From Sediminibacter sp. Hel_I_10 (GTDB taxonomy: Bacteria > Bacteroidota > Bacteroidia > Flavobacteriales > Flavobacteriaceae): DNA of 64,000 nucleotides. Positions 43,082 through 51,612 of this stretch are shown here, piece after piece (the first letter of the stretch is position 1; each line of letters starts with the position of its first letter). The DNA is taken from the NCBI RefSeq assembly GCF_000688335.1, contig NZ_JHZX01000001.1, positions 3,224,001 to 3,288,000 of the forward strand, read 5' to 3'. The position numbers and the translations under genes are program-made. The notes under the pieces are model-generated. The model saw nothing but the letters and a program-made list of their open reading frames with translations. It did not search any database and was not told the DNA's origin.

Positions 43082-44266
43082 ATGGTAGATATTGCATTGA
43101 AAAATCAACTTTTTGATAACACTAAAGTCGCTTTCAGTCTGAAATCTGATTCAGAACTAGAACGTGCCTATTTCCTTTTTAAAATGATTTCCCACGAGCC
43201 GTTGGTAAGAATTGGGACAGCAGCCACTAATTTTGCCTTGAAGGCGCATTTGCCTGTCGAGGGTCTCATTAGGGCCACTGTTTTTGATCATTTTTGCGGA
43301 GGTGTGAGTGAAGATGATTGTATGAAGGTGGTGGATAATATGTTTGAAAAAGGGGTGAGCTCTGTTTTAGATTATTCTGTAGAAGGCAAAAAGAATGAGG
43401 CCAATTTTGATGCTGCCGCGGAAAAAATCATAAAGATCATTAAGTTCGCAGATGAAAAAGAAGCCATGCCTATTGTAGTATTTAAACCCACAGGGTTTGG
43501 TCGTTTCTTTTTATATCAAAAAAAGGGAGAGGGTAAAGCCTTTACTTCAGAAGAACAAGCGGAGTGGGATCGCATTGTAGCCCGTTATGACAGCGTTTGT
43601 GCTTTGGCAAAAGAACGTGATGTTGAGGTGCTTATCGATGGTGAAGAAAGTTGGATGCAAGACGCTGCAGATGATCTTTGTGAAGACATGATGCGCAAAT
43701 ACAACATAGAAAAGCCAATAGTCTATAATACGTTACAAACGTACCGTTGGGATCGATTTGATTATCTCAAAGATCTACATAAAAGGGCTCAAGAGAATGG
43801 TCATAAAGTAGGATTCAAGATCGTGAGAGGTGCCTATATGGAGAAAGAACGTGAAAGAGCTGAGGATAAGGGATACGATTCTCCAATTTGTGAAAATAAA
43901 AAAGCGACAGACGATAACTTTAATGATTGTTTACGCTATTGCCTTAAAAATTTAAATGGTATCTCTGTGTTTATTGGCACTCACAATGAATATAGCTGTT
44001 ATTTAGCGATGGATATGATGAAAGATCTCAACGTCGATAAAAAAGATAATAATGTCTGGTTTGGTCAGTTATACGGAATGAGCGATCACATCAGCTTTAA
44101 TTTAGCGGAAGAAGGTTACAACGTAGCTAAATACGTACCTTTTGGACCAGTAAAAGATGTGATGCCCTACTTGATTAGACGCGCAGAAGAGAATACTTCT
44201 GTAGCAGGACAAACTAGTAGAGAGTTGAATTTACTAAAGAAAGAAAAGCAACGCCGAAAAGGTTAA
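43082..44266 (+). CDS. putA: Proline dehydrogenase, monofunctional
   Basis: 394 residues, only the PRODH barrel of PutA without the P5C dehydrogenase or DNA-binding domain. Signature elements: VYNTLQTYRWDRFDYLKDLH, FKIVRGAYMEKERERA, IGTHNEYSC, and the closing PYLIRRAEENTSVAGQTSREL, typical of the FAD- and proline-binding site. It oxidises proline to P5C and passes electrons to quinone. The stop lies one base from the stop of the convergent hypothetical gene. The promoter suggests a leaderless transcript. Confidence 0.93.
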   Translation: MVDIALKNQLFDNTKVAFSLKSDSELERAYFLFKMISHEPLVRIGTAATNFALKAHLPVEGLIRATVFDHFCGGVSEDDCMKVVDNMFEKGVSSVLDYSVEGKKNEANFDAAAEKIIKIIKFADEKEAMPIVVFKPTGFGRFFLYQKKGEGKAFTSEEQAEWDRIVARYDSVCALAKERDVEVLIDGEESWMQDAADDLCEDMMRKYNIEKPIVYNTLQTYRWDRFDYLKDLHKRAQENGHKVGFKIVRGAYMEKERERAEDKGYDSPICENKKATDDNFNDCLRYCLKNLNGISVFIGTHNEYSCYLAMDMMKDLNVDKKDNNVWFGQLYGMSDHISFNLAEEGYNVAKYVPFGPVKDVMPYLIRRAEENTSVAGQTSRELNLLKKEKQRRKG

Positions 44267-44267
44267 T

Positions 44268-44639
44268 TTATTTTAAGTTTAGAGATTCTATGGTTACCAG
44301 AGAATCACAATTTGTAAGCCAAAGCTCAATGTCGGAGTCTTTCAACTCATTTTCAATGAGGTAACGTTTGCACGAATCTTTTTCAGTTTCACTTTCAGAA
44401 AAATTAACGTCACCAGTTCTAATTAAGCGTTCTACTTCTAAGCTATCAATACCATAGGTATTCATATTGGCGAGTGATGTTTCAGAAAAAAAGTGCTTTT
44501 TAATATTAATATTTTTGATGGTTCTCGCGTTTGGACCATAATCACAAGATGTTTTTTTTCCGCTTAAAAAAAAAGCTAAAAGGATAAGACCTAGGGAAAA
44601 GCCTCCTAAATAATAGCCGAGGCGGTGAATAAATTTCAT
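44268..44639 (-). CDS. Conserved flavobacterial protein, possible DUF4258 type
   Basis: 123 residues: an N-terminal transmembrane helix (GYYLGGFSLGLILLAFFLSG, about 7-26) and a soluble part with SCDYGPNARTIKNINIKK and paired Cys (C32, C91, C110). From memory this matches a small Flavobacteriaceae family labelled DUF4258; the assignment is not certain and no function is known. Probably membrane-anchored with the domain outside the cytoplasm. It ends one base from the proline dehydrogenase stop, with no terminator visible between. Confidence 0.65.
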   Translation of the reverse strand: MKFIHRLGYYLGGFSLGLILLAFFLSGKKTSCDYGPNARTIKNINIKKHFFSETSLANMNTYGIDSLEVERLIRTGDVNFSESETEKDSCKRYLIENELKDSDIELWLTNCDSLVTIESLNLK

Positions 44640-44742
44640 ATAATTTTTTCTTTAATATATTACGGAAACTGAGAGACACGAACGTCCTTTATGGTATTGA
44701 GATGGTGAGCTGAAGACAGTTAATTTGAAGTATATTGAAATT

Positions 44743-45942
44743 TTAGAAGATCAATAAATTCACATCGCTACAATCCAGATCAAACCAATCTGCAACCGAT
44801 TTGTTGGTTAAAATGCCGTGGTAAAAATACAACCCATTTTTTAAACCGCGGTCATATCTTATGGCATCTTCAATACCACCATCTTCTGCAATTTTTAGAA
44901 GGTACGGTGTAAAAATATTACTTATTGATACTGAGGCAGATCTAGAGTATCGTGCTGGTATGTTTGGCACACAGTAATGTGTGACGTTGTTGTATTCAAA
45001 TGTGGGTTGGTCGTGATTGGTGACTTCGCTTGTTTCAAAGCATCCGCCCATATCAATACTCACGTCTATAATTACTGCACCAGCTTTCATCGTGCTCACC
45101 ATAGCTTCGGTAACTATAATTGGCGCTCTATTTTTTCCTTTTACTGCTCCTATAGCAACATCACAGCGTTTTAATGCTTTAATGAGATTTTTTGGTTGAA
45201 GGGTTGAGGTGTAAAATGTACGGCCCAAATTGGCTTGAATGCAGCGCAACCTTGTGATGCTATTATCAAAAACCTTAATATTAGCTCCAAGGCCCATAGC
45301 AGAGCGAGCGGCAAATTCGCCAACGGTTCCAGCGCCAATGATAACCACTTCAACAGGTGGAACGCCAGATATGTTACCGAACATAAGTCCGTTACCGCCA
45401 TTTACATTTGAGAGTAATTCTGAAGCAATTAATACAGAGGCTGTTCCTGCAATTTCGCTTAAGGCTCTTACTGCAGGGTATGCGCCGTCCTCATCTTTTA
45501 TAAATTCGAAGGCTAAGGCGGTGACTCTTTTAGAAGCTAAAGCTTCAAAATAGGATTTTGATTGTGTTTTTAACTGTAGAGCAGAAATGAGCAGCGTCTG
45601 AGGATTAATCATTTGAATTTCATCCTTTGACGGTGGCTCTACTTTGAGCAGAATAGGGCATGAGAACACTTTAGAGGTGTCTCTAGTAACCTCGGCACCA
45701 GCATCGCTGTAGGCCTTATCTTTAAAATTGGCACCTTCTCCGGCGCCAGACTCTATCATTACACGATGACCATTAGATACCAAAGCAGAAACTGCATCTG
45801 GCGTAAGACAGACTCGCTTTTCTTGAAAATGGGTTTCTTTAGGAATGCCAATAAAAAGCTCGCTTTTTTTCCTGTAGACTTCGAGCATTTCTTCTTGAGG
45901 CATCAATTGTGCCTTGGTAAAGGGAGAAAGGGATTTGTTCAT
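44743..45942 (-). CDS. ald: Alanine dehydrogenase
   Basis: 399 residues. N-terminal substrate domain (FIGIPKETHFQEKRVCLTPD) and NAD-binding Rossmann segment (VVIIGAGTVGEFAARSAMGL), followed by KGKNRAPIIVTEAMVSTMKA and the closing IPARYSRSASVSISN. It interconverts alanine and pyruvate plus ammonia. The sequence is the Bacteroidota form, somewhat longer at the N-terminus than the Bacillus enzyme. In this phylum the gene is often close to tsaE, as here, with two small genes in between. Confidence 0.92.
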   Translation of the reverse strand: MNKSLSPFTKAQLMPQEEMLEVYRKKSELFIGIPKETHFQEKRVCLTPDAVSALVSNGHRVMIESGAGEGANFKDKAYSDAGAEVTRDTSKVFSCPILLKVEPPSKDEIQMINPQTLLISALQLKTQSKSYFEALASKRVTALAFEFIKDEDGAYPAVRALSEIAGTASVLIASELLSNVNGGNGLMFGNISGVPPVEVVIIGAGTVGEFAARSAMGLGANIKVFDNSITRLRCIQANLGRTFYTSTLQPKNLIKALKRCDVAIGAVKGKNRAPIIVTEAMVSTMKAGAVIIDVSIDMGGCFETSEVTNHDQPTFEYNNVTHYCVPNIPARYSRSASVSISNIFTPYLLKIAEDGGIEDAIRYDRGLKNGLYFYHGILTNKSVADWFDLDCSDVNLLIF

Positions 45943-46084
45943 TTGATTTGTTAATTCAAAAATGAATTTACAAATAATTTATGATTTAAAGGAATTCATT
46001 TGAGAATTGGCTGAAAATGAAACTCAACTCAAAACGTATGAGTTGTGGCTTAGGAGAATACATCTTAAAACATTGATATTTAGT

Positions 46085-46639
46085 CTAAAAATATTGTTTT
46101 AATGTGCCCATAAGTCCTTTGGGTTTGATCATAAACTCTTCTTCGAGTTCTTTCATGCTTTTGCCAGCATTGTTGATTTTATTAAATATTTGAGCACGTA
46201 TGAGATATATGGATGGAATAATAACTGCCATTACGGGAAGAATGTAAATTAGTTGGAATTCATCTATATACTTATTGTCGTCGTTGAAGAGAACGACAAT
46301 TTGATAAGTATACATTGTAATTGGCACCAAAAGGGCATGATACCACCAATGGCGATTGGTGAAAAACCAAATTACTAAAAATATTAATGGAATAATCTTA
46401 CCTGTCAAAATCCACATTGATAGATTGGCACTACCCCAACCTTTGCTATTATAAGTAAACAAAAAAGTGTTCCAGACCTGCTGATCTGGGACACTTTCAT
46501 ATAAATAAAATAGATATGGACTGGCAGCAATAAATATTCCTATTATGCCTCCAATTACAAAGTCTTTTTTAGAAACAGTTCTATCCTGCTGACGGTATTT
46601 TGAAATTTTTCTTTTCAATTTGGGTAGTAGTTTGTCCAT
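46085..46639 (-). CDS. Uncharacterised membrane protein, about four transmembrane helices
   Basis: 184 residues. Hydrophobic segments at about 28-48 (VIGGIIGIFIAASPYLFYLY), 75-95 (LTGKIIPLIFLVIWFF), 99-115 and 130-150 (LIYILPVMAVIIPSIYLI). Basic N-terminus, no domain recognised. The start lies inside the 3' part of a 47-codon gene that precedes it in another frame, so the two overlap by 59 bp and probably share a transcript. Function unknown. Confidence 0.7.
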   Translation of the reverse strand: MDKLLPKLKRKISKYRQQDRTVSKKDFVIGGIIGIFIAASPYLFYLYESVPDQQVWNTFLFTYNSKGWGSANLSMWILTGKIIPLIFLVIWFFTNRHWWYHALLVPITMYTYQIVVLFNDDNKYIDEFQLIYILPVMAVIIPSIYLIRAQIFNKINNAGKSMKELEEEFMIKPKGLMGTLKQYF

Positions 46640-46724
46640 TTAGGTCAATTAAATCTGTAGCTTGAGCAGTAAATAACATTCCACCGAAAATCGCAATTGC
46701 GATAACATACTTTTTAGTTTTCAT
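46581..46724 (-). CDS. Small secreted peptide, 47 residues
   Basis: ATG 46724 to TAG 46581. The first ~21 residues (MKTKKYVIAIAIFGGMLFTAQA) are a good signal peptide, leaving a mature peptide of about 25 residues (DLIDLNGQTTTQIEKKNFKI...). A -7 element lies 30 bp upstream. Short proteins beginning MKTKK with a signal peptide recur in flavobacterial genomes (from memory). It overlaps the next gene in a different frame. Too small for standard ORF finders; function unknown. Confidence 0.6.
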   Translation of the reverse strand: MKTKKYVIAIAIFGGMLFTAQATDLIDLNGQTTTQIEKKNFKIPSAG

Positions 46725-46754
46725 AATTTTAAGGGATTAGATTAATTATTGATT

Positions 46755-46762
46755 CAAATATA
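46755..46762 (-). promoter_or_regulatory. -7 promoter element of the small-peptide/membrane-protein pair
   Basis: Minus-strand TATATTTG matches TAnnTTTG exactly, 30 bp upstream of ATG 46724, which supports the 47-codon gene as the first in the transcript. Confidence 0.55.
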
Positions 46763-46888
46763 GGAGTTGAATTAAATTTAATCTGTTAAAATAACTGTTA
46801 AAATCAGCCTTAAAATGATGATTTTGTTACGGTTTTTCCGTAGTCTTTAAGTATGATGGGGTGTTTGGCGGGAAATTATTTTGCGATT

Positions 46889-47335
46889 TTACTGCTGTTT
46901 CATAGCTTCATTTGTTTTTTTATTGGTGTTTGAACTCAAAATTATTGCTCTAGAGGTCTTTTTTGTCGTCTTTATAGTAATTAATTGAGAATCAATTGGG
47001 ATAAAGTCTTTGGCTTTTTCGGGCCATTCAATAAATACCCAATGCTTAGAATGGATATAATCTTCAAAACCAATATCAAGCAATTCATTCTCATCTTTTA
47101 TACGATATAAATCGAAGTGATAGATCTTATCATCAGTAATCTCATATTCGTTAACTAAAGAAAAGGTAGGACTACTTACCACATCATCACTTCCAAGTGA
47201 TTGAACCAATGCTTTTATAAGCGTTGTTTTTCCAGCTCCCATGTCTCCATGAAAAAGAATGATTTTAGAAGAAAACTGATCTAAAAGACTAGTTGCCAAT
47301 TTATTGATGTCTTTTATGTCGTAATCGAATTCCAA
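46889..47335 (-). CDS. tsaE: tRNA threonylcarbamoyladenosine biosynthesis ATPase TsaE
   Basis: 148 residues. P-loop GDMGAGKTT at 30-38, then SPTFSLVNEYE and HFDLYRI, and the closing WPEKAKDFIP. It powers the TsaB/TsaD complex that makes t6A37 in tRNA. The start appears to be TTG 47335: a stop lies upstream in frame with no ATG between, and the P-loop begins at residue 30. The C-terminal ~20 residues (SSNTNKKTNEAMKQQ) are a polar extension. Confidence 0.9.
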   Translation of the reverse strand: MEFDYDIKDINKLATSLLDQFSSKIILFHGDMGAGKTTLIKALVQSLGSDDVVSSPTFSLVNEYEITDDKIYHFDLYRIKDENELLDIGFEDYIHSKHWVFIEWPEKAKDFIPIDSQLITIKTTKKTSRAIILSSNTNKKTNEAMKQQ

Positions 47336-47498
47336 AGTGCTTCTAATATTGGGTTGTGAATTTATGCTTTATTAACTGAATTTTACACAATGATATAAAT
47401 TAAAATTGAGAAAAGCTAGAAATTTTGGTTATACATCGGATTTATGTGCGTTTTGAGGAGTATTTGATGTTTTTTATTTTGGATAGAGTCCAATCTCC

Positions 47499-47729
47499 TC
47501 ACATGGCCATTCGTTTATTATAATGAAATTCTAAAGCACCTGATGGACACTTTTTGATTTGATTTATAATCTCGTCTGTTGAAGCGGCATCGAGATCAAT
47601 CCATGGAATGACTGAATGTCTAAACACATTAGAGAGCTCTTTTGCACAACGCTCAGCGTTTATGCATTGGCACGGACTGTAGGTGACAGTAATTTCAGAA
47701 TTACTGAAAACATTAGGTTTTGTTTTCAT
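47499..47729 (-). CDS. Small Fe-S protein of the YjdI / Fer4_19 type
   Basis: 76 residues with four cysteines in the family pattern: C20-x-C22-x5-C28 and C61-P-S-G-A-L. This would hold one iron-sulfur cluster. Family members (YjdI) often accompany an N-acetyltransferase, not seen here. Soluble and cytoplasmic. The flanking 130-160 bp on each side hold no other gene I can support. The specific electron-transfer partner is unknown. Confidence 0.8.
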   Translation of the reverse strand: MKTKPNVFSNSEITVTYSPCQCINAERCAKELSNVFRHSVIPWIDLDAASTDEIINQIKKCPSGALEFHYNKRMAM

Positions 47730-47867
47730 AAGTAGATTTTTTTGGGGTTAATCTAATCTTAATTAGGGCAAACGAATCTTTCCGCAACTTGGAAAGGTCC
47801 GATTAAAAGTATAAAATCATCGGTAAATAACCAAATTTATTTTATCTTAAACTTCTTTTTAGCAGTT

Positions 47868-49457
47868 TCAGTCAAATTCTGAAGTGAGGTGAAATTTGAT
47901 ATTCGGATATTTTTGCTGGGTCATTTGCAGCGAAAAAGGTGAATCTGCCAAAAACACAATTTGATTGCGTTTGTCTTTAGCTAGAAAACGCTGTTTGACT
48001 TGAAGGAAATCTTTAAATTCTTGGCTTTTTGCGTCTTTTGGTTCAACCCAACACGCTTTATGAACATTTAGATTCTCGTAAGTACACTTCGCGCCATATT
48101 CATGTTCTAATCTGTATTGAATAACCTCATATTGCAGGGCTCCTACAGTGCCAATTACTTTTCGTCCGTTAAGTTCTAAAGTAAATAGCTGGGCAACACC
48201 TTCATCCATTAATTGATCTATTCCTTTATTGAGTTGTTTTGATTTTAAAGGATCGGCATTATTGATATATCTAAAATGCTCGGGAGAGAAACTTGGGACT
48301 CCTTTGTAATGAATGGTTTCTCCCTCGGTTAGCGTATCACCAATTTTAAAATTTCCAGTATCATGAAGTCCTACAATATCACCAGGATAAGATATATCGA
48401 CAATTTCTTTTTTCTCGGCGAAAAAGGCATTCGGACTTGAAAATTTAAGTTTTTTATCATTTCTAACATGAAGGTAAGGCGTGTTCCGCTTAAATTCACC
48501 AGAAACTATTTTAATAAAAGCTAAACGATCTCGGTGGTTGGGATCCATGTTAGCATGTATTTTAAAAACAAAACCGGTAAATTCCTTTTCTTCAGGTTTT
48601 ACTAAGCGCTCTTCACTTTGCTTTGGTCTTGGTTTAGGTGCAATGTCTACAAAGCAATCCAATAATTCACGTACTCCAAAATTGTTTAACGCAGATCCAA
48701 AAAAGACGGGTTGCTGTTGGCCGCTTAGATAAGCTTCTTTATCAAATTTTGGATAGATGCCTTCTACAAGTTCTATTTCTTCGCGTAATGTGTCTGCAGC
48801 TTTTTCTCCTACAAGTTGATCTAATTCTTCAGATTTTAAATCTGAAATCTCGATAGTTTCCTCAATGTTTTTTCTACTACTTCCGCTAAAGAGATTAATG
48901 TTTTGTTCCCAAAGGTTATAGATACCTTTAAAATCATAGCCCATCCCTATGGGAAAACTCAATGGAACAACCTTTAAACCTAATTTCTGCTCAATTTCAT
49001 CTAGTAAATCAAAAGCATCCTTACCTTCTCGGTCCATCTTATTAATAAACACAATCATTGGGATGTTACGCATACGGCACACTTCAACTAGTTTTTCGGT
49101 TTGCTCCTCAACACCTTTAGCAACATCAATAACCACGATAACGCTATCAACAGCAGTTAACGTTCTAAATGTATCTTCAGCAAAGTCTTTGTGACCTGGA
49201 GTATCCAGAATGTTTATTTTGGTTCCGTCATACTCAAAAGCCAAGACAGAGGTTGCCACACTAATTCCACGCTGACGCTCAATCTCCATAAAATCACTCG
49301 TAGCACCTTTCTTGATCTTATTGCTTTTAACAGCTCCGGCTTCCTGAATGGCACCTCCAAAAAGTAGTAACTTTTCAGTAAGTGTGGTCTTGCCGGCATC
49401 TGGATGCGAAATAATTCCGAAAGTACGTCGTCTGTTGATTTCCTTAATAAAACTCAT
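47868..49457 (-). CDS. prfC: Peptide chain release factor 3
   Basis: 529 residues from ATG 49457; a frame from 49478 would add seven non-conserved residues and overlap the promoter element. G-domain motifs: ISHPDAGKTTLTEKL (G1), ERQRGISVATSV (G2), LDTPGHKDFAEDT (G3), NKMDREGKD (G4). Domain 2 and the C-terminal RF3 domain follow (GTVGALQYEVIQYRLEHEYG). It recycles RF1/RF2 from the ribosome after termination. Monocistronic. Confidence 0.95.
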   Translation of the reverse strand: MSFIKEINRRRTFGIISHPDAGKTTLTEKLLLFGGAIQEAGAVKSNKIKKGATSDFMEIERQRGISVATSVLAFEYDGTKINILDTPGHKDFAEDTFRTLTAVDSVIVVIDVAKGVEEQTEKLVEVCRMRNIPMIVFINKMDREGKDAFDLLDEIEQKLGLKVVPLSFPIGMGYDFKGIYNLWEQNINLFSGSSRKNIEETIEISDLKSEELDQLVGEKAADTLREEIELVEGIYPKFDKEAYLSGQQQPVFFGSALNNFGVRELLDCFVDIAPKPRPKQSEERLVKPEEKEFTGFVFKIHANMDPNHRDRLAFIKIVSGEFKRNTPYLHVRNDKKLKFSSPNAFFAEKKEIVDISYPGDIVGLHDTGNFKIGDTLTEGETIHYKGVPSFSPEHFRYINNADPLKSKQLNKGIDQLMDEGVAQLFTLELNGRKVIGTVGALQYEVIQYRLEHEYGAKCTYENLNVHKACWVEPKDAKSQEFKDFLQVKQRFLAKDKRNQIVFLADSPFSLQMTQQKYPNIKFHLTSEFD

Positions 49458-49475
49458 AATCCTTGAAATTGAGTG

Positions 49476-49483
49476 CAAAAGTA
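49476..49483 (-). promoter_or_regulatory. -7 promoter element of prfC
   Basis: Minus-strand TACTTTTG followed by C, matching TAnnTTTG, 18 bp upstream of ATG 49457. It lies just upstream of the alternative start at 49478 and so supports the shorter protein. Confidence 0.55.
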
Positions 49484-49601
49484 GTTATTTCTTTGAGATT
49501 CTAAGATTTTAGATCCTGTTTTACTTTGCTAAGAGAACGTTAAATTCCAACTATTTTGAAGTACCATTTCTATTAACCTTCAAATTGTTAATATTAGTTG
49601 T

Positions 49602-49609
49602 TATTTTTG
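49602..49609 (+). promoter_or_regulatory. -7 element directly before idi
   Basis: TATTTTTG ends 6 bp before ATG 49616, so the transcript would start at or next to the start codon. A second case of a probable leaderless mRNA in this window. Confidence 0.5.
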
Positions 49610-49615
49610 TTTGCT

Positions 49616-50143
49616 ATGACAGAAGAACGTGTAATTCTAGTAAATGAAAAAGATGAGCAAATTGGTACCATGCCAAAGATGGAAGCTCATGAAAAAGCGC
49701 TCCTACACCGAGCCTTTTCCGTATTTGTATTTAATAAAGATAAACAGTTGATGGTGCAGCAACGCGCTAAGCATAAGTACCATTCACCTTTGCTTTGGAC
49801 CAATACATGTTGCAGTCACCAAAGAGAGGGCGAATCTAATTTAGATGCTGGTAAGCGACGCCTTATGGAAGAGATGGGCTTTGTAACAGGCTTGGAAGAG
49901 TCTATATCTTTTATATATAAAGCTCCATTTGACAATGGCCTCACAGAGCATGAATTTGATCATATCTTAATTGGTACCTATAACGAGGAACCTAAAATTA
50001 ATCCTGACGAAGTTGAGGCTTGGAAATGGATGGATTTAGAGAGTATTAAACAAGATATGATTGATCAACCAGAACTCTATACTGCCTGGTTTAAAATTAT
50101 CTTTGAGAAATTTTATGAACATATCAACATCACAAAATCATGA
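49616..50143 (+). CDS. idi: Isopentenyl-diphosphate delta-isomerase, type 1
   Basis: 175 residues from ATG 49616; the in-frame TTG at 49598 overlaps the promoter element. Nudix-type fold with WTNTCCSHQREGES (catalytic Cys at 65 or 66 and metal His at 68), RRLMEEMGF and EHEFDHILIG. It interconverts IPP and DMAPP for isoprenoid synthesis. First gene of a tight operon: its stop overlaps the next ATG in an ATGA junction. Confidence 0.93.
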   Translation: MTEERVILVNEKDEQIGTMPKMEAHEKALLHRAFSVFVFNKDKQLMVQQRAKHKYHSPLLWTNTCCSHQREGESNLDAGKRRLMEEMGFVTGLEESISFIYKAPFDNGLTEHEFDHILIGTYNEEPKINPDEVEAWKWMDLESIKQDMIDQPELYTAWFKIIFEKFYEHINITKS

Positions 50144-50550
50144 GAGTTACCGTAAGTAGAAAAGCGCATTTTAATGCGGCTCACCGTTTATACCGAAAGG
50201 ATTGGAGTTTTGAGAAAAATGACGAGATTTTTGGGAAATGCAATAACCCTAACTTTCATGGACACAATTATGATTTAATTGTTCATGTAACTGGTGATAT
50301 CGATAAGGAGACAGGATATGTTATGGATATGAAGGTCTTAAAGGATATTATAAAATTGGAAGTGGAAGATGCCTTTGATCATAAAAATTTAAACTTGGAA
50401 GTACCCGAGTTTAAGGATTTAAATCCTACAGCGGAAAATATTGTGGTTGTGATCTATCAAAAAATCAAACCAAAATTAGACCCTTCCTTTGATTTAGAAA
50501 TCACTTTATATGAAACACCACGCAACTTCGTAAGTTATTCAGGTAAATGA
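50140..50550 (+). CDS. 6-Pyruvoyltetrahydropterin synthase family protein (PTPS-II motif)
   Basis: 136 residues. Zinc ligands are H15 (FNAAHRL), H40 and H42 in NFHGHNY; catalytic Cys34 is in GKCNNPNFHGH. The spacing C-x5-H-G-H is that of PTPS-II enzymes of tetrahydrobiopterin synthesis, not the C-x3-H-G-H of QueD. Databases would probably call it QueD; the motif suggests a pterin role instead. No other queuosine gene is nearby. It overlaps idi and manA by 4 bp each. Confidence 0.85.
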   Translation: MRVTVSRKAHFNAAHRLYRKDWSFEKNDEIFGKCNNPNFHGHNYDLIVHVTGDIDKETGYVMDMKVLKDIIKLEVEDAFDHKNLNLEVPEFKDLNPTAENIVVVIYQKIKPKLDPSFDLEITLYETPRNFVSYSGK

Positions 50551-51521
50551 GAGCAGCACTGTATCCTTTGAAATTTCACCCCATCTTAAAACAAAAAATT
50601 TGGGGAGGAGAAAAATTACATCATTACTTAAACAAACAAAGCACGCTCAAAGATATTGGTGAAAGCTGGGAGCTGAGTGATGTTGAGGGAGATGTCTCCA
50701 TAGTTTCTAATGGCGCCTTAAAAGGAAAGTCTTTAACAGACGTTTTAACTGATTATGGCGCTGATTTGTTAGGAACTAAAAACTACGAACGTTTTGGCAA
50801 TAAATTCCCACTATTGATCAAATTTATAGATGCAAAAAGTGATCTCTCCGTGCAGCTTCACCCAAATGATACTTTGGCAAAATCACGCCATAATTCCTTC
50901 GGAAAAACAGAGATGTGGTATGTCATGCAAGCTGATGAAGATGCCAATTTAATTGTTGGTTTCAACCAAGAGATGAATGCAGAGACTTATCTAAGTCACC
51001 TAAACAATAAAACATTAACAGATATCCTCAATTTTGATAAGGTTAAAGCTGGGGATACGTATTTTATTGCTGCTGGTAGAATACATGCCATAGGGGCAGG
51101 CGTTTTATTGGCCGAAATTCAACAAACCAGTGATATTACCTATCGTGTGTATGATTGGGATAGAACCGATGACGAGGGTAATGAAAGAGAGCTGCATAAT
51201 GATATTGCCATTGAGGCCTTTGATTTTGAGATGCCAAATGATTTTAGGGTGAGTTACGAGACCACTGCAAACCAATCTAATTCAATGGTAAACTGTGCTT
51301 ATTTTAATACGAATGTTATAGAGCTTAAAGGCAATCTTCCGAAGAAAAATACTAAAGACGCTTTCGTGATATATATGTGCGTTGAAGGAGAAGCGGTGAT
51401 TTCTAATTCAAATTATAAGGAAACTATTAAGGTAGGGGAGACCTTGCTTTTACCTGCCACTATTTTAGATTATCAGCTATCGGCTAAACAGGCAAAATTA
51501 TTAGAAGTGTCTATTGATTGA
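50547..51521 (+). CDS. manA: Mannose-6-phosphate isomerase, class I
   Basis: 324 residues, the short bacterial type. Zinc ligands: QLHPND (Gln, His), EMWYVM (Glu) and AGRIHAIGAGVLLAEIQ (His). It interconverts mannose-6-phosphate and fructose-6-phosphate, supplying GDP-mannose for glycans. Last gene of idi-PTPS-manA, with start/stop overlap on the upstream side. The grouping with isoprenoid and pterin genes has no obvious metabolic logic. Confidence 0.93.
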   Translation: MRAALYPLKFHPILKQKIWGGEKLHHYLNKQSTLKDIGESWELSDVEGDVSIVSNGALKGKSLTDVLTDYGADLLGTKNYERFGNKFPLLIKFIDAKSDLSVQLHPNDTLAKSRHNSFGKTEMWYVMQADEDANLIVGFNQEMNAETYLSHLNNKTLTDILNFDKVKAGDTYFIAAGRIHAIGAGVLLAEIQQTSDITYRVYDWDRTDDEGNERELHNDIAIEAFDFEMPNDFRVSYETTANQSNSMVNCAYFNTNVIELKGNLPKKNTKDAFVIYMCVEGEAVISNSNYKETIKVGETLLLPATILDYQLSAKQAKLLEVSID

Positions 51522-51573
51522 TTTTTTTTGTTCTTGATCACCTTTTTGATGGCGGTTATCTCTTGATATTGCC

Positions 51574-51581
51574 TATTTTTG
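51574..51581 (+). promoter_or_regulatory. -7 promoter element of the 89-residue gene
   Basis: TATTTTTG followed by C, matching TAnnTTTG, 31 bp upstream of the ATG at 51613. Confidence 0.5.
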
Positions 51582-51612
51582 CAAAACTATTAAACCTAAT
51601 ACCAATATAATT

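Noticed and set aside
45239-45553. 104-codon plus-strand frame inside the alanine dehydrogenase gene
   Set aside because: Antisense shadow of a well-supported enzyme.
47941-48737. Plus-strand frames within prfC
   Set aside because: Shadows; the minus-strand RF3 motifs are complete.
50140-50550. Calling the PTPS-type gene queD
   Set aside because: The Cys-to-HGH spacing fits PTPS-II rather than QueD, and no queuosine genes are near.
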